Shown: positions 44,378-60,000 of the stretch, one piece after another
How the letters are laid out: each line of letters opens with the position of its first letter
Position numbering within the stretch: position 1 is the stretch's first letter
Assembly: GCF_050947335.1 (NCBI RefSeq)
Contig: NW_027474094.1
Location: 1 to 64,000 of the forward strand
Reading direction: 5' to 3'
Source: Megachile rotundata
Lineage: Eukaryota > Arthropoda > Insecta > Hymenoptera > Megachilidae
Length of the DNA: 64,000 nucleotides
Notes under the pieces: model-generated
Database searches by the model: none
Seen by the model: only the letters and a program-made list of their open reading frames with translations
Told to the model about the DNA's origin: nothing
Position numbers and translations under genes: made by a program

Positions 44378-46701
44378 AATCGATCTAACTCATATTATTA
44401 ACCATATTATGCTAATATGATCGATAGAACGACAACTACTATACTTATTACACTCACTGTTATCAATCTGACTCATATTATTAACCATATTATGCAAATT
44501 TGATCGATAGAACGACAATCACTATACTTATTACTCTTATTATTATCAACCTAACTCATATTATTAGCCATATTATGCTTAAATGATCGATAGAACGACA
44601 ATTACTATACTTATTACTCTTATTATTATCAATCTAACTCATATTGTTAGCCATATTACGCTTACATGATCGATAGAATGACAATTACTATACTTATTAC
44701 TCTTATTATTATCAATCTAACTCATATTGTTAGCCATATTATGCTTAAATGATCGATAGAACTACAATTACTATACTCATTACTCTTATTATTATCAATC
44801 TAACTTATATTATTAGCCATATTATGCTTATATGATCGATAGAACGACAATTACTACACTTATTACTCTTATTATTATCAATCTAACTCATATTATTAGC
44901 CATATTATGCAGATATGATAGATAGCACGACATTTACTATACTTATTACTCTTATTATTATCAAACTAACCCATATTATTAACCATATTATGCAAATTTG
45001 ATCGATAGAACGACAGTCACTATACTTATTACTCTTATTATTATCAACCTAACTTATATTATTAGCCATATTATGCTTATATGATCGATAGAACGACAAT
45101 TACTATACTTATTACTCTTATTATTATGAATCTAACTCATATTATTAACCATATTATGCAGATATGATCGATAGAACTATAATTACTATACTCATTACTC
45201 TTATTATTATCAATGTAACTCATATTATTAGCCATATTATGCTTATACGATCGATAGAATGAGAATTACTATACTCACTACTGTTAGTATTATCACTCTA
45301 ACTCATATTATTAGCCATATTATGCTTATATGATCGATAGAACGACAATTACTATACTTATTACTCTTATTGTTATCAATCTAACTCATATTTTTAGCCA
45401 TATTATGCTTATATGATCGATAGAACGAGAATTACTATACTCACTACTCTTAGTATTATCAATCTAACTCATATTATTAGCCATATTATGCTTATATGAT
45501 CGATAGAACGACAATTACTATACTTATTACTCTTATTATAATCGATCTAACTCATATTATTAACCATATTATGCTAATATGATCGATAGAACGACAACTA
45601 CTATACTTATTACACTCACTGTTATCAATCTGACTCATATTATTAACCATATTATGCAAATTTGATCGATAGAACGACAATCACTATACTTATTACTCTT
45701 ATTATTATCAACCTAACTCATATTATTAGCCATATTATGCTTAAATGATCGATAGAACGACAATTACTATACTTATTACTCTTATTATTATCAATCTAAC
45801 TCATATTGTTAGCCATATTACGCTTACATGATCGATAGAATGACAATTACTATACTTATTACTCTTATTATTATCAATCTAACTCATATTGTTAGCCATA
45901 TTATGCTTAAATGATCGATAGAACTACAATTACTATACTCATTACTCTTATTATTATCAATCTAACTTATATTATTAGCCATATTATGCTTATATGATCG
46001 ATAGAACGACAATTACTACACTTATTACTCTTATTATTATCAATCTAACTCATATTATTAGCCATATTATGCAGATATGATAGATAGCACGACATTTACT
46101 ATACTTATTACTCTTATTATTATCAAACTAACCCATATTATTAACCATATTATGCAAATTTGATCGATAGAACGACAGTCACTATACTTATTACTCTTAT
46201 TATTATCAACCTAACTTATATTATTAGCCATATTATGCTTATATGATCGATAGAACGACAATTACTATACTTATTACTCTTATTATTATGAATCTAACTC
46301 ATATTATTAACCATATTATGCAGATATGATCGATAGAACTATAATTACTATACTCATTACTCTTATTATTATCAATGTAACTCATATTATTAGCCATATT
46401 ATGCTTATACGATCGATAGAATGAGAATTACTATACTCACTACTGTTAGTATTATCACTCTAACTCATATTATTAGCCATATTATGCTTATATGATCGAT
46501 AGAACGACAATTACTATACTTATTACTCTTATTGTTATCAATCTAACTCATATTTTTAGCCATATTATGCTTATATGATCGATAGAACGAGAATTACTAT
46601 ACTCACTACTCTTAGTATTATCAATCTAACTCATATTATTAGCCATATTATGCTTATATGATCGATAGAACGACAATTACTATACTTATTACTCTAATTG
46701 T
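44378..46701 (+). repeat. 14-monomer, 1162-bp tandem duplication in large copy 2
   Basis: Counterpart of 26119-28442 at +18259, with the aatcgatcta anchors at 44378 and 45540. The 14-monomer duplication therefore predates the large duplication. Confidence 0.87.
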
Positions 46702-47998
46702 TATCAACCTAACTCATATTGTTAGCCATATTATGCTTATATGATCGATAGAACGAGAATTACTATACCCACTACTCTTAGTATTGTCAATCTAACTCAT
46801 ATTATTAGCCATATTATGCTTATATGATCGAGAGAACGAGAATTACTATACTCACTACTCTTAGTATTATCAATCTAACTCATATCATTAGCCATATTAT
46901 GCTTAAATGATCGATAGAACGACAATTACTGTACCTATTACTCTTATTATTATCAATTTAACTCATATTATTAGCCATATTATGCTTATATGATTGACAG
47001 GACGACAATTACTATACTTATTACACTCACTGTTATCAATCTAACTCATATTATTAGCCATATTATGCAAATTTGATCGATAGAACGACAGTCACTAAAC
47101 TCATTACTCTTATTATTATCAATCTAACTCATATTATTAGCCATATTATGCTTATATGATCGATAGAATGAGAATTACTATACTCACTACTCTTAGTATT
47201 ATCACCCTAACTCATATTAATAGCCATATTATGCTTATATGATCGATAGAAAGACAATTACTATACTTATTACTCTTATTGTTATCAATCTAACTCATAT
47301 CATTAGCCATATTATGCTTATATGATCCATAGAACGAGAATTACTATACTCACTACTCTTAGTATTATCAATCTAACTCATATTATTAGCCATATTATGC
47401 TTATATTATCGATAGATCGACAATTACTATACTTATTACTGTTATTATTATCAATCTAACTCATATTATTAGCCATATTATGCTTAAATGATCGATAGAA
47501 CGACAATTACTATACTCATTACTCTTATTATTATCAATCTAACTCATATTATTAGCCATATTATGCTTATATGATCGATAGAACGACAATTACTATACAC
47601 ATTACTCTTACTATTATCAATCTAACTCATATTATTAACCATATTATGCAGATATGATCGATAGCACGACATTTACTACGCTTACTACTCTTATTATTAT
47701 CAATCTAACTCATATTATTAGCCATATTATGCTTATATGAGCAATAGAACTACAATTACTATACTTATTACTCTTAATATTATCAATCTAACTCATATTA
47801 TTAACCATATTATGCAGATATGATCGATAGAACGACAATTACTGTACTTATTACTCTTATCATTATCGATCTAACTCATATTATTAACCATATTATGCAG
47901 ATATGATCGATAGCACGACATTTACTATCATTATTACTCTTATTATTATCAACCTAACTCATATTATTAGCCATATTATGCTTATATGATCGATAGAA

Positions 47999-48995
47999 TT
48001 ACAATTACTATACTTATCACTCTTATTATTATCAATCTAACTCATATTATTAACCATATTATGCTTATATGATCGATAGAACGACAATTACTATACTTAT
48101 TACTCTTATTATTATCAAACTAACTCATATTATTAACCATATTATGCAAATTTGATCGATAGAACGACAGTCACTATACTTATTACTCTTATTATTATCA
48201 ATCTAACTCATATTATTAGCCATATTATGCTTATATGATCGATAGAATGAGAATTACTATACTCACTACTCTTAGTATTATCACTCTAACTCATAATATT
48301 AGCCATATTATGCTTATATGATCGATAGAACGACAATTACTATACACATTACTCTTACTATTATCAATCTAACTCATATTATTAACCATATTATGCAGAT
48401 ATGATCGATAGCACGACATTTACTACGCTTACTACTCTTATTATTATCAATCTAACTCATATTATTAGCCATATTATGCTTATATGAGCAATAGAACTAC
48501 AATTACTATACTTATTACTCTTAATATTATCAATCTAACTCATATTATTAACCATATTATGCAGATATGATCGATAGAACGACAATTACTGTACTTATTA
48601 CTCTTATCATTATCGATCTAACTCATATTATTAACCATATTATGCAGATATGATCGATAGCACGACATTTACTATCATTATTACTCTTATTATTATCAAC
48701 CTAACTCATATTATTAGCCATATTATGCTTATATGATCGATAGAATTACAATTACTATACTGATCACTCTTATTATTATCAATCTAACTCATATTATTAA
48801 CCATATTATGCTTATATGATCGATAGAACGACAATTACTATACTTATTACTCTTATTATTATCAAACTAACTCATATTATTAACCATATTATGCAAATTT
48901 GATCGATAGAACGACAGTCACTATACTTATTACTCATATTATTATCAACCTAACTCATATTATTAGCCATATTACGCTTATATGATCGATAGAAT
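47999..48995 (+). repeat. 12-monomer (996 bp) insertion specific to large copy 2
   Basis: Copy 1 goes at 29740 from the ctatcattatt/aacctaac monomers straight to aatgagaattgc. Copy 2 has 996 further bases (12 x 83) first. The extra part contains a gaattac, standard, gcaaattt run and then a repeat of the preceding monomers at 747-base offset (9 x 83; actatcatta at 47924 and 48671). A private ctgatcactc variant near 48760 and tactcatatt near 48935 are present. It looks like two successive small exchanges. Confidence 0.83.
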
Positions 48996-51053
48996 GAGAA
49001 TTGCTATACTCACTCCTCTTAGTATTATCACTCTAACTCATATTATTAGCCATATTATGCTTATATGATCGATAGAACGACAATTACAATACTTATTACT
49101 CTTATTGTTATCAATCTAACTCATATTATTAGCCATATTATGCTTATATGATCGATACAACGAGAATTACTTTACTCACTACTCTTAGTATTATCAATCT
49201 AACTCATATTATTAGACATATTTTGCTTTTATGATCGATAGAACGACCATTACTATACTTATTACTCTTATTATTATAAATATAACTCATATTTTTACCC
49301 ATATTATGCTTATATGATCGATAGAACGACATTTACTATACTTATTACACTTACTATTATCAATCTAACTTATATTATTAGCCATATTATGCTTATATGA
49401 TCGATAGAACGACAATTACTATACTTATTAGTCTTATTATTATCAATCTAACTCATATTATTAACCATATTATGCAGATATTATCGATAGCACGACATTT
49501 ACTATACTTATTACTCTTATTATCATCAAACAAACTCATATTATTAGCCATATTATGCTTATATGATCGATAGAACGACAATTACTACACTTATTACTCT
49601 TATTATTATCAATCTAACTCATATTATTAGCCATATTATGCAGATATGATAGATAGCACGACATTTACTATACTTATTACTCTTATTATTATCAAACTAA
49701 CCCATATTATTAACCATATTATGCAAATTTGATCGATAGAACGACAGTCACTATACTTATTACTCTTATTATTATCAACCTAACTTATATTATTAGCCAT
49801 ATTATGCTTATATGATCGATAGAACGACAATTACTATACTTATTACTCTTATTATTATGAATCTAACTCATATTATTAACCATATTATGCTTATATGATC
49901 GATAGAATTACAATTACTATACTTATCACTCTTATTATTATCAATCTAACTCATATTATTAACCATATTATGCTTATATGATCGATAGAACGACAATTAC
50001 TATACTTATTACTCTTATTATTATCAAACTAACTCATATTATTAACCATATTATGCAAATTTGATCGATAGAACGACAGTCACTATACTTATTACTCTTA
50101 TTATTATCAACCTAACTCATATTATTAGCCATATTACGCTTATATGATCGATAGAATGAGAATTGCTATACTCACTACTCTTAGTATTATCACTCTAACT
50201 CATATTATTAGCCATATTATGCTTATATGATCGATAGAACGACAATTACAATACTTATTACTCTTATTGTTATCAATCTAACTCATATTATTAGCCATAT
50301 TATGCTTATATGATCGATACAACGAGAATTACTTTACTCACTACTCTTAGTATTATCAATCTAACTCATATTATTAGACATATTTTGCTTTTATGATCGA
50401 TAGAACGACCATTACTATACTTATTACTCTTATTATTATAAATATAACTCATATTTTTACCCATATTATGCTTATATGATCGATAGAACGACATTTACTA
50501 TACTTATTACACTTACTATTATCAATCTAACTTATATTATTAGCCATATTATGCTTATATGATCGATAGAACGACAATTACTATACTTATTAGTCTTATT
50601 ATTATCAATCTAACTCATATTATTAACCATATTATGCAGATATTATCGATAGCACGACATTTACTATACTTATTACTCTTATTATCATCAAACAAACTCA
50701 TATTATTAGCCATATTATGCTTATATGATCGATAGAACGACAATTACTACACTTATTACTCTTATTATTATCAATCTAACTCATATTATTAGCCATATTA
50801 TGCAGATATGATAGATAGCACGACATTTACTATACTTATTACTCTTATTATTATCAAACTAACCCATATTATTAACCATATTATGCAAATTTGATCGATA
50901 GAACGACAGTCACTATACTTATTACTCTTATTATTATCAACCTAACTTATATTATTAGCCATATTATGCTTATATGATCGATAGAACGACAATTACTATA
51001 CTTATTACTCTTATTATTATGAATCTAACTCATATTATTAACCATATTATGCA
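48935..51053 (+). repeat. 14-monomer direct duplication in large copy 2
   Basis: Counterpart of 29680-31798 at +19255; agatattatcg anchors at 49476 and 50638, again 1162 bases apart. Its presence in both copies dates it before the large duplication. Confidence 0.87.
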
Positions 51054-54005
51054 GATATGATCGATAGAACTATAATTACTATACTCATTACTCTTATTAT
51101 TATCAATGTAACTCATATTATTAGCCATATTATGCTTATACGATCGATAGAATGAGAATTACTATACTCACTACTGTTAGTATTATCACTCTAACTCATA
51201 TTATTAGCCATATTATGCTTATATGATCGATAGAACGACAATTACTATACTTATTACTCTTATTGTTATCAATCTAACTCATATTTTTAGCCATATTATG
51301 CTTATATGATCGATAGAACGAGAATTACTATACTCACTACTCTTAGTATTATCAATCTAACTCATATTATTAGCCATATTATGCTTATATGATCGATAGA
51401 ACGACAATTACTATACTTATTACTCTAATTGTTATCAACCTAACTCATATTGTTAGCCATATTATGCTTATATGATCGATAGAACGAGAATTACTATACC
51501 CACTACTCTTAGTATTGTCAATCTAACTCATATTATTAGCCATATTATGCTTATATGATCGAGAGAACGAGAATTACTATACTCACTACTCTTAGTATTA
51601 TCAATCTAACTCATATCATTAGCCATATTATGCTTAAATGATCGATAGAACGACAATTACTGTACCTATTACTCTTATTATTATCAATTTAACTCATATT
51701 ATTAGCCATATTATGCTTATATGATTGACAGGACGACAATTACTATACTTATTACACTCACTATTATCAATCTAACTCATATTATTAGCCATATTATGCA
51801 AATTTGATCGATAGAACGACAGTCACTAAACTCATTACTCTTATTATTATCAATCTAACTCATATTATTAGCCATATTATGCTTATATGATCGATAGAAT
51901 GAGAATTACTATACTCACTACTCTTAGTATTATCACCCTAACTCATATTAATAGCCATATTATGCTTATATGATCGATAGAAAGACAATTACTATACTTA
52001 TTACTCTTATTGTTATCAATCTAACTCATATCATTAGCCATATTATGCTTATATGATCCATAGAACGAGAATTACTATACTCACTACTCTTAGTATTATC
52101 AATCTAACTCATATTATTAGCCATATTATGCTTATATTATCGATAGATCGACAATTACTATACTTATTACTGTTATTATTATCAATCTAACTCATATTAT
52201 TAGCCATATTATGCTCAAATGATCGAAAGAACGACAATTACTATACTCATTACTCTTATTATTATCAATCTAACTCATATTATTAGCCATATTATGCTTA
52301 TATGATCGATAGAACGACATTTACTATACTTATTACACTTCCTATTATCAATCTAACTTATATTATTGGCCATATTATGCTTATATGATCGATAGAACGA
52401 CAATTACTACACTTATTACTCTTATTATTATCAATCTAACTCATATTATTAGCCATATTATGCTTATATGATCGATAGAACGAGAATTACTATACTCACT
52501 ACTCTTAGTATTATCAATCTAACTCATATTATTAGCCATGTTATGCTTAAATGATCGATAGAACGACAATCACTATACTCATTACTCTTATTATTATCAA
52601 TCTAACTCATATTATTAGCCATATTATGCTTATATGATCGATAGAACGACAATTACTATACACATTACTCTTACTATTATCAATCTAACTCATATTATTA
52701 ACCATATTATGCAGATATGATCGATAGCACGACATTTACTACGCTTACTACTCTTATTATTATCAATCTAACTCATATTATTAGCCATATTATGCTTATA
52801 TGAGCAATAGAACTACAATTACTATACTTATTACTCTTATTATTATGAATCTAACTCATATTATTAGCCATATTATGCTTATATTATCGATAGAACGACA
52901 TTTACTATACTTATTACACTTCCTATTATCAATCTGACTTATATTATTGGCCATATTATGCTTATATGATCGATAGAACGACAATTACTACACTTATTAC
53001 TCTTATTATTATCAATCTAACTCATATTATTAGCCATATTATGCTTATATGATCGATAGAATGAGAATTACTATACTCACTACTCTTAGTATTATCACTC
53101 TAACTCATAATATTAGCCATATTATGCTTATATGATCGATAGAACGACAATTACTATACACATTACTCTTACTATTATCAATCTAACTCATATTATTAAC
53201 CATATTATGCAGATATGATCGATAGCACGACATTTACTACGCTTACTACTCTTATTATTATCAATCTAACTCATATTATTAGCCATATTATGCTTATATG
53301 AGCAATAGAACTACAATTACTATACTTATTACTCTTAATATTATCAATCTAACTCATATTATTAACCATATTATGCAGATATGATCGATAGAACGACAAT
53401 TACTGTACTTATTACTCTTATCATTATCGATCTAACTCATATTATTAACCATATTATGCAGATATGATCGATAGCACGACATTTACTATCATTATTACTC
53501 TTATTATTATCAACCTAACTCATATTATTAGCCATATTATGCTTATATGATCGATAGAATTACAATTACTATACTTATCACTCTTATTATTATCAATCTA
53601 ACTCATATTATTAACCATATTATGCTTATATGATCGATAGAACGACAATTACTATACTTATTACTCTTATTATTATCAAACTAACTCATATTATTAACCA
53701 TATTATGCAAATTTGATCGATAGAACGACAGTCACTATACTTATTACTCTTATTATTATCAACCTAACTCATATTATTAGCCATATTACGCTTATATGAT
53801 CGATAGAATGAGAATTGCTATACTCACTCCTCTTAGTATTATCACTCTAACTCATATTATTAGCCATATTATGCTTATATGATCGATAGAACGACAATTA
53901 CCATACTTATTACTCTTATTGTTATCAATCTAACTCATATTATTAGCCATATTATGCTTATATGATCGATACAACGAGAATTACTTTACTCACTACTCTT
54001 AGTAT

Positions 54006-57000
54006 TATCAATCTAACTCATATTATTAGACATATTTTGCTTTTATGATCGATAGAACGACCATTACTATACTTATTACTCTTATTATTATAAATATAAC
54101 TCATATTTTTACCCATATTATGCTTATATGATCGATAGAACGACATTTACTATACTTATTACACTTACTATTATCAATCTAACTTATATTATTAGCCATA
54201 TTATGCTTATATGATCGATAGAACGACAATTACTATACTTATTAGTCTTATTATTATCAATCTAACTCATATTATTAACCATATTATGCAGATATTATCG
54301 ATAGCACGACATTTACTATACTTATTACTCTTATTATCATCAAACAAACTCATATTATTAGCCATATTATGCTTATATAATCGATAGAACGACAATTACT
54401 GTACTTATTACTCTTATTATTATCAATTTAACTCATATTTTTAGCCATATTATGCTTATATGATCGATAGAACGACAATTACTATACACATTACTCTTAC
54501 TATTATCAATCTACCTCATATTATTAACCATATTATGCAGATATGATCGATAGTACGACAATTACAACACTTATTACTCTTATTATAATCGATCTAACTC
54601 ATATTATTAACCATATTAATCTAATATGATCGATAGAACGACAACTACTATACTTATTACACTCACTGTTATCAATCTGACTCATATTATTAACCATATT
54701 ATGCAAATTTGATCGATAGAACGGCAATCACTATTCTTATTACTCTTATTATTATCAACCTAACTCATATTATTAGCCATATTATGCTTAAATGATCGAT
54801 AGAACGACAATTACTATACTTATTACTCTTATTATTATCAATCTAACTCATATTGTTAGCCATATTACGCTTACATGATCGATAGAATGACAATTACTAT
54901 ACTTATTACTCTTATTATTATCAATCTAACTCATATTATTAGCCATATTATGCTTATATGATCGATAGAACAACAATTGCTATACACATTACTCTTACTA
55001 TTATCAGCCTAACTCATATTATTAGCCATATTATGCTTATATGATCGACAGAACGACAACTACTGTATTTATTACACTCACTGTTATCAATCTAACTCAT
55101 ATTATTAACCATATTATGCAAATGTGATCGATAGAACGACAATCACTATACTTATTACTCTTATTATTATCAACCTAACTCATATTATTAGCCATATTAT
55201 GCTTAAATGATCGATAGAACGACAATTACTATACTTATTACTCGTATTATTATCAATCTAACTCATATTATTAGCCATATTATGCTTAAAATACCGATAG
55301 AACGACAATTACTATACTTATTACTGTTATTATTATCAATCTAACTCATATTATTAGCCATATTATGCTTAAATGATCGATAGAACTACAATTACTATAC
55401 TCATTACTCTTATTATTATCAATCTAACTCATATTCTTAGCCATATTATGCTTATATGATCGATAGAATGAGAATTACTATACTCACTACTCTTAGTATT
55501 ATCACTCTAACTCATATTATTAGCCATATTATGCTTATATGATCGATAGAACGACAATTACTATACCTATTACTCTTATTGTTATCAATCTAACTCATAT
55601 TATTAGCCATATTATGCTTATATGATCGATAGAACGAGAATTACTATACTCACTACTCTTAGTATTATCAATCTAACTCATATTATTAGCCATATTATGC
55701 TTATATTATCGATAGACCGACAATTACTATACTTATTAGTGTTGTTATTATCAATCTAACTCATATTATTAGCCATATTATGCTTAAATGATCGATAGAA
55801 CGACAATTACTATACTCATTACTCTTATTATTATCAATCCAACTCATTTTATTACCCATATTATGCTTATATGATCGATAGAACGACAATTACTATACTC
55901 ATTACTCTTATTATTATCAATCTAACTCATATTATTAGACATATTATGCTTATATGAGCAATAGCACGACAATTACTATACTCATTACTCTTATTATTAT
56001 CAATCCAACTCATTTTATTACCCATATTATGCTTATATGAGCGATAGAACTACAATTACTGTACTCATTACTCTTATTGTTATCAATCTAACTCATATTA
56101 TTACCCATATTATGCTTATATGATCGATAGAACGACATTTACTATACTTATTACACTTGCTATTATCAATCTAACTTATATTATTAGCCATATTATGCTT
56201 ATATGATCGATAGAACGACAATTACTACACTTATTACTCTTATTGTTATCAATCTAACTCATATTGTTAGCCATATTACGCTTATATGATCGATAGAACG
56301 ACAATTACTATACTTATTACTCTTATTATTATAAATATAACTCATATTATTAGCCATATTATGCTTTTATGATCGATAGAACGACAATTACTATACACAT
56401 TACTCTTACTATTATCAATCTAACTCATATTATTAACCATATTATGCAGATATGATCGATAGCACGACATTTACTATACTTATTACACTTGCTATTATCA
56501 ATCTAACTCATATTATTAACCATATTATGCAGATATGATCGATAGCACGACATTTACTATACCTATTACTCTTATTATTATCAGCCTAACTCATATTATT
56601 AGCCATATTATGCTTATATGATCGACAGAACGACAACTACTATATTTATTACACTCACTGTTATCAATCTAACTCATATTATTAACCATATTATGCAAAT
56701 TTGATCGATAGAACGACAATCACTATACTTATTACTCTTATTATTATCAACCTAACTTATATTATTAGCCATATTATGCTTAAATGATCGATAGAACGAC
56801 AATTACTATACTTATTACTCGTATTATTATCAATCTAATTCATATTATTAGCCATATTATGCAGATATGATCGATAGCACGACATTTACTACACTTACTA
56901 CTCTTAGTATTATCAATCTAACTCATATTATTAGCCATATTATGCTTATAATATCGATAGAACGACAATTACTATACTTATTACTCTTATTATTATAAAT

Positions 57001-60000
57001 ATAACTCACATTATTAGCCATATTATGCTTATATGATCGATAGACCGACAATTACTATACCTATTACTGTTATTATTATCAATCTAACTCATATTATTAG
57101 CCATATTATGCTTAAATGATCGATAGAACGACAATTACTATACTCATTACTCTTATTATTATCAATCCAACTCATTTTATTACCCATATTATGCTTATAT
57201 GATCGATAGAACGGCAATTACTATACTCATTACTCTTATTATTATCAATCTAACTCATATTATTAGACATATTATGCTTATATGAGCAATAGCACGACAA
57301 TTACTATACTCATTACTCTTATTATTATCAATCCAACTCATTTTATTACCCATATTATGCCTATATGAGCGATGGAACTACAATTACTGTACTCATTACT
57401 CTTATTGTTATCAATCTAACTCATATTATTACCCATATTATGCTTATATGATCGATAGAACGACATTTACTATACTTATTACACTTGCTATTATCAATCT
57501 AACTTATATTATTAGCCATATTATGCTTATATGATCGATAGAACGACAATTACTATACTTATTACTCTTATTGTTATCAATCTAACTCATATTGTTAGCC
57601 ATATTACGCTTATATGATCGATAGAACGACAATTACTATACTTATTACTCTTATTATTATAAATATAACTCATATTATTAGCCATATTATGCTTTTATGA
57701 TCGATAGAACGACAATTACTATACACATTACTCTTACTATTATCAATCTAACTCATATTATTAACCATATTATGCAGATATGATCGATAGCACGACATTT
57801 ACTATACTTATTACACTTGCTATTATCAATCTAACTCATATTATTAACCATATTATGCAGATATGATCGATAGCACGACATTTACTATACCTATTACTCT
57901 TATTATTATCAGCCTAACTCATATTATTAGCCATATTATGCTTATATGATCGACAGAACGACAACTACTATATTTATTACACTCACTGTTATCAATCTAA
58001 CTCATATTATTAACCATATTATGCAAATTTGATCGATAGAACGACAATCACTATACTTATTACTCTTATTATTATCAACCTAACTTATATTATTAGCCAT
58101 ATTATGCTTAAATGATCGATAGAACGACAATTACTATACTTATTACTCGTATTATTATCAATCTAACTCATATTATTAGCCATATTATGCTTATAATACC
58201 GATAGAACGACAATTACTATACTTATTACTGTTATTATTATCAATCTAACTCATATTGTTAGCCATATTATGCTTAAATGATCGATAGAACTACAATTAC
58301 TATACTCATTACTCTTATTATTATCAATCTAACTTATATTATTAGCCATATTATGCTTATATGATCGATAGAACGACAATTACTACACTTATTACTCTTA
58401 TTATTATCAATCTAACTCATATTATTAGCCATATTATGCTTAAATGATCGATAGAACGACAATTACTATACTCATTACTCTTATTATTATCAATCCAACT
58501 CATTTTATTACCCATATTATGCTTATATGATCGATAGAACGACAATTACTATACTCATTACTCTTATTATTATCAATCTAACTCATATTATTAGACATAT
58601 TATGCTTATATGAGCAATAGCACGACAATTACTATACTCATTACTCTTATTATTATCAATCCAACTCATTTTATTACCCATATTATGCCTATATGAGCGA
58701 TGGAACTACAATTACTGTACTCATTACTCTTATTGTTATCAATCTAACTCATATTATTACCCATATTATGCTTATATGATCGATAGAACGACATTTACTA
58801 TACTTATTACACTTGCTATTATCAATCTAACTTATATTATTAGCCATATTATGCTTATATGATCGATAGAACGACAATTACTATACTTATTACTCTTATT
58901 GTTATCAATCTAACTCATATTGTTAGCCATATTACGCTTATATGATCGATAGAACGACAATTACTATACTTATTACTCTTATTATTATAAATATAACTCA
59001 TATTATTAGCCATATTATGCTTTTATGATCGATAGAACGACAATTACTATACACATTACTCTTACTATTATCAATCTAACTCATATTATTAACCATATTA
59101 TGCAGATATGATCGATAGCACGACATTTACTATACTTATTACACTTGCTATTATCAATCTAACTCATATTATTAACCATATTATGCAGATATGATCGATA
59201 GCACGACATTTACTATACCTATTACTCTTATTATTATCAGCCTAACTCATATTATTAGCCATATTATGCTTATATGATCGACAGAACGACAACTACTATA
59301 TTTATTACACTCACTGTTATCAATCTAACTCATATTATTAACCATATTATGCAAATTTGATCGATAGAACGACAGTCACTATACTTATTACTCTTATTAT
59401 TATCAACCTAACTTATATTATTAGCCATATTATGCTTATATGATCGATAGAACGACAATTACTATACTTATTACTCTTATTATTATGAATCTAACTCATA
59501 TTATTAACCATATTATGCAGATATGATCGATAGAACTATAATTACTATACTCATTACTCTTATTATTATCAATGTAACTCATATTATTAGCCATATTATG
59601 CTTATACGATCGATAGAATGAGAATTGCTATACTCACTACTGTTAGTATTATCACTCTAACTCATATTATTAGCCATATTATGCTTATATGATCGATAGA
59701 ACGACAATTACTATACTTATTACTCTTATTGTTATCAATCTAACTCATATTTTTAGCCATATTATGCTTATATGATCGATAGAACGAGAATTACTATACT
59801 CACTACTCTTAGTATTATCAATCTAACTCATATTATTAGCCATATTATGCTTATATGATCGATAGAACGACAATTACTATACTTATTACTCTAATTGTTA
59901 TCAACCTAACTCATATTGTTAGCCATATTATGCTTATATGATCGATAGAACGAGAATTACTATACCCACTACTCTTAGTATTGTCAATCTAACTCATATT

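Larger units (their letters stand above)
34751..54005 (+). repeat. Large tandem duplication, copy 2 (about 19.25 kb, 232 monomers)
   Basis: Copy 2 follows copy 1 directly. Its length exceeds copy 1 by 18 monomers, in two steps: 6 extra monomers at about 38219-38716 and 12 extra at about 47999-48995 (offset steps of 498 and 996 bases). It ends at about 54005, where sequence homologous to the last monomers of copy 1 is followed by agtattatc and then gacatattttgc. The other junction, at 34.75 kb, reads ctcttattattatc and then enters the gagaattactatac monomers. Apart from the two insertions, only isolated base differences were seen, for example acaattaccatac near 53895 for acaattacaatac near 34640. 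Confidence 0.9.
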
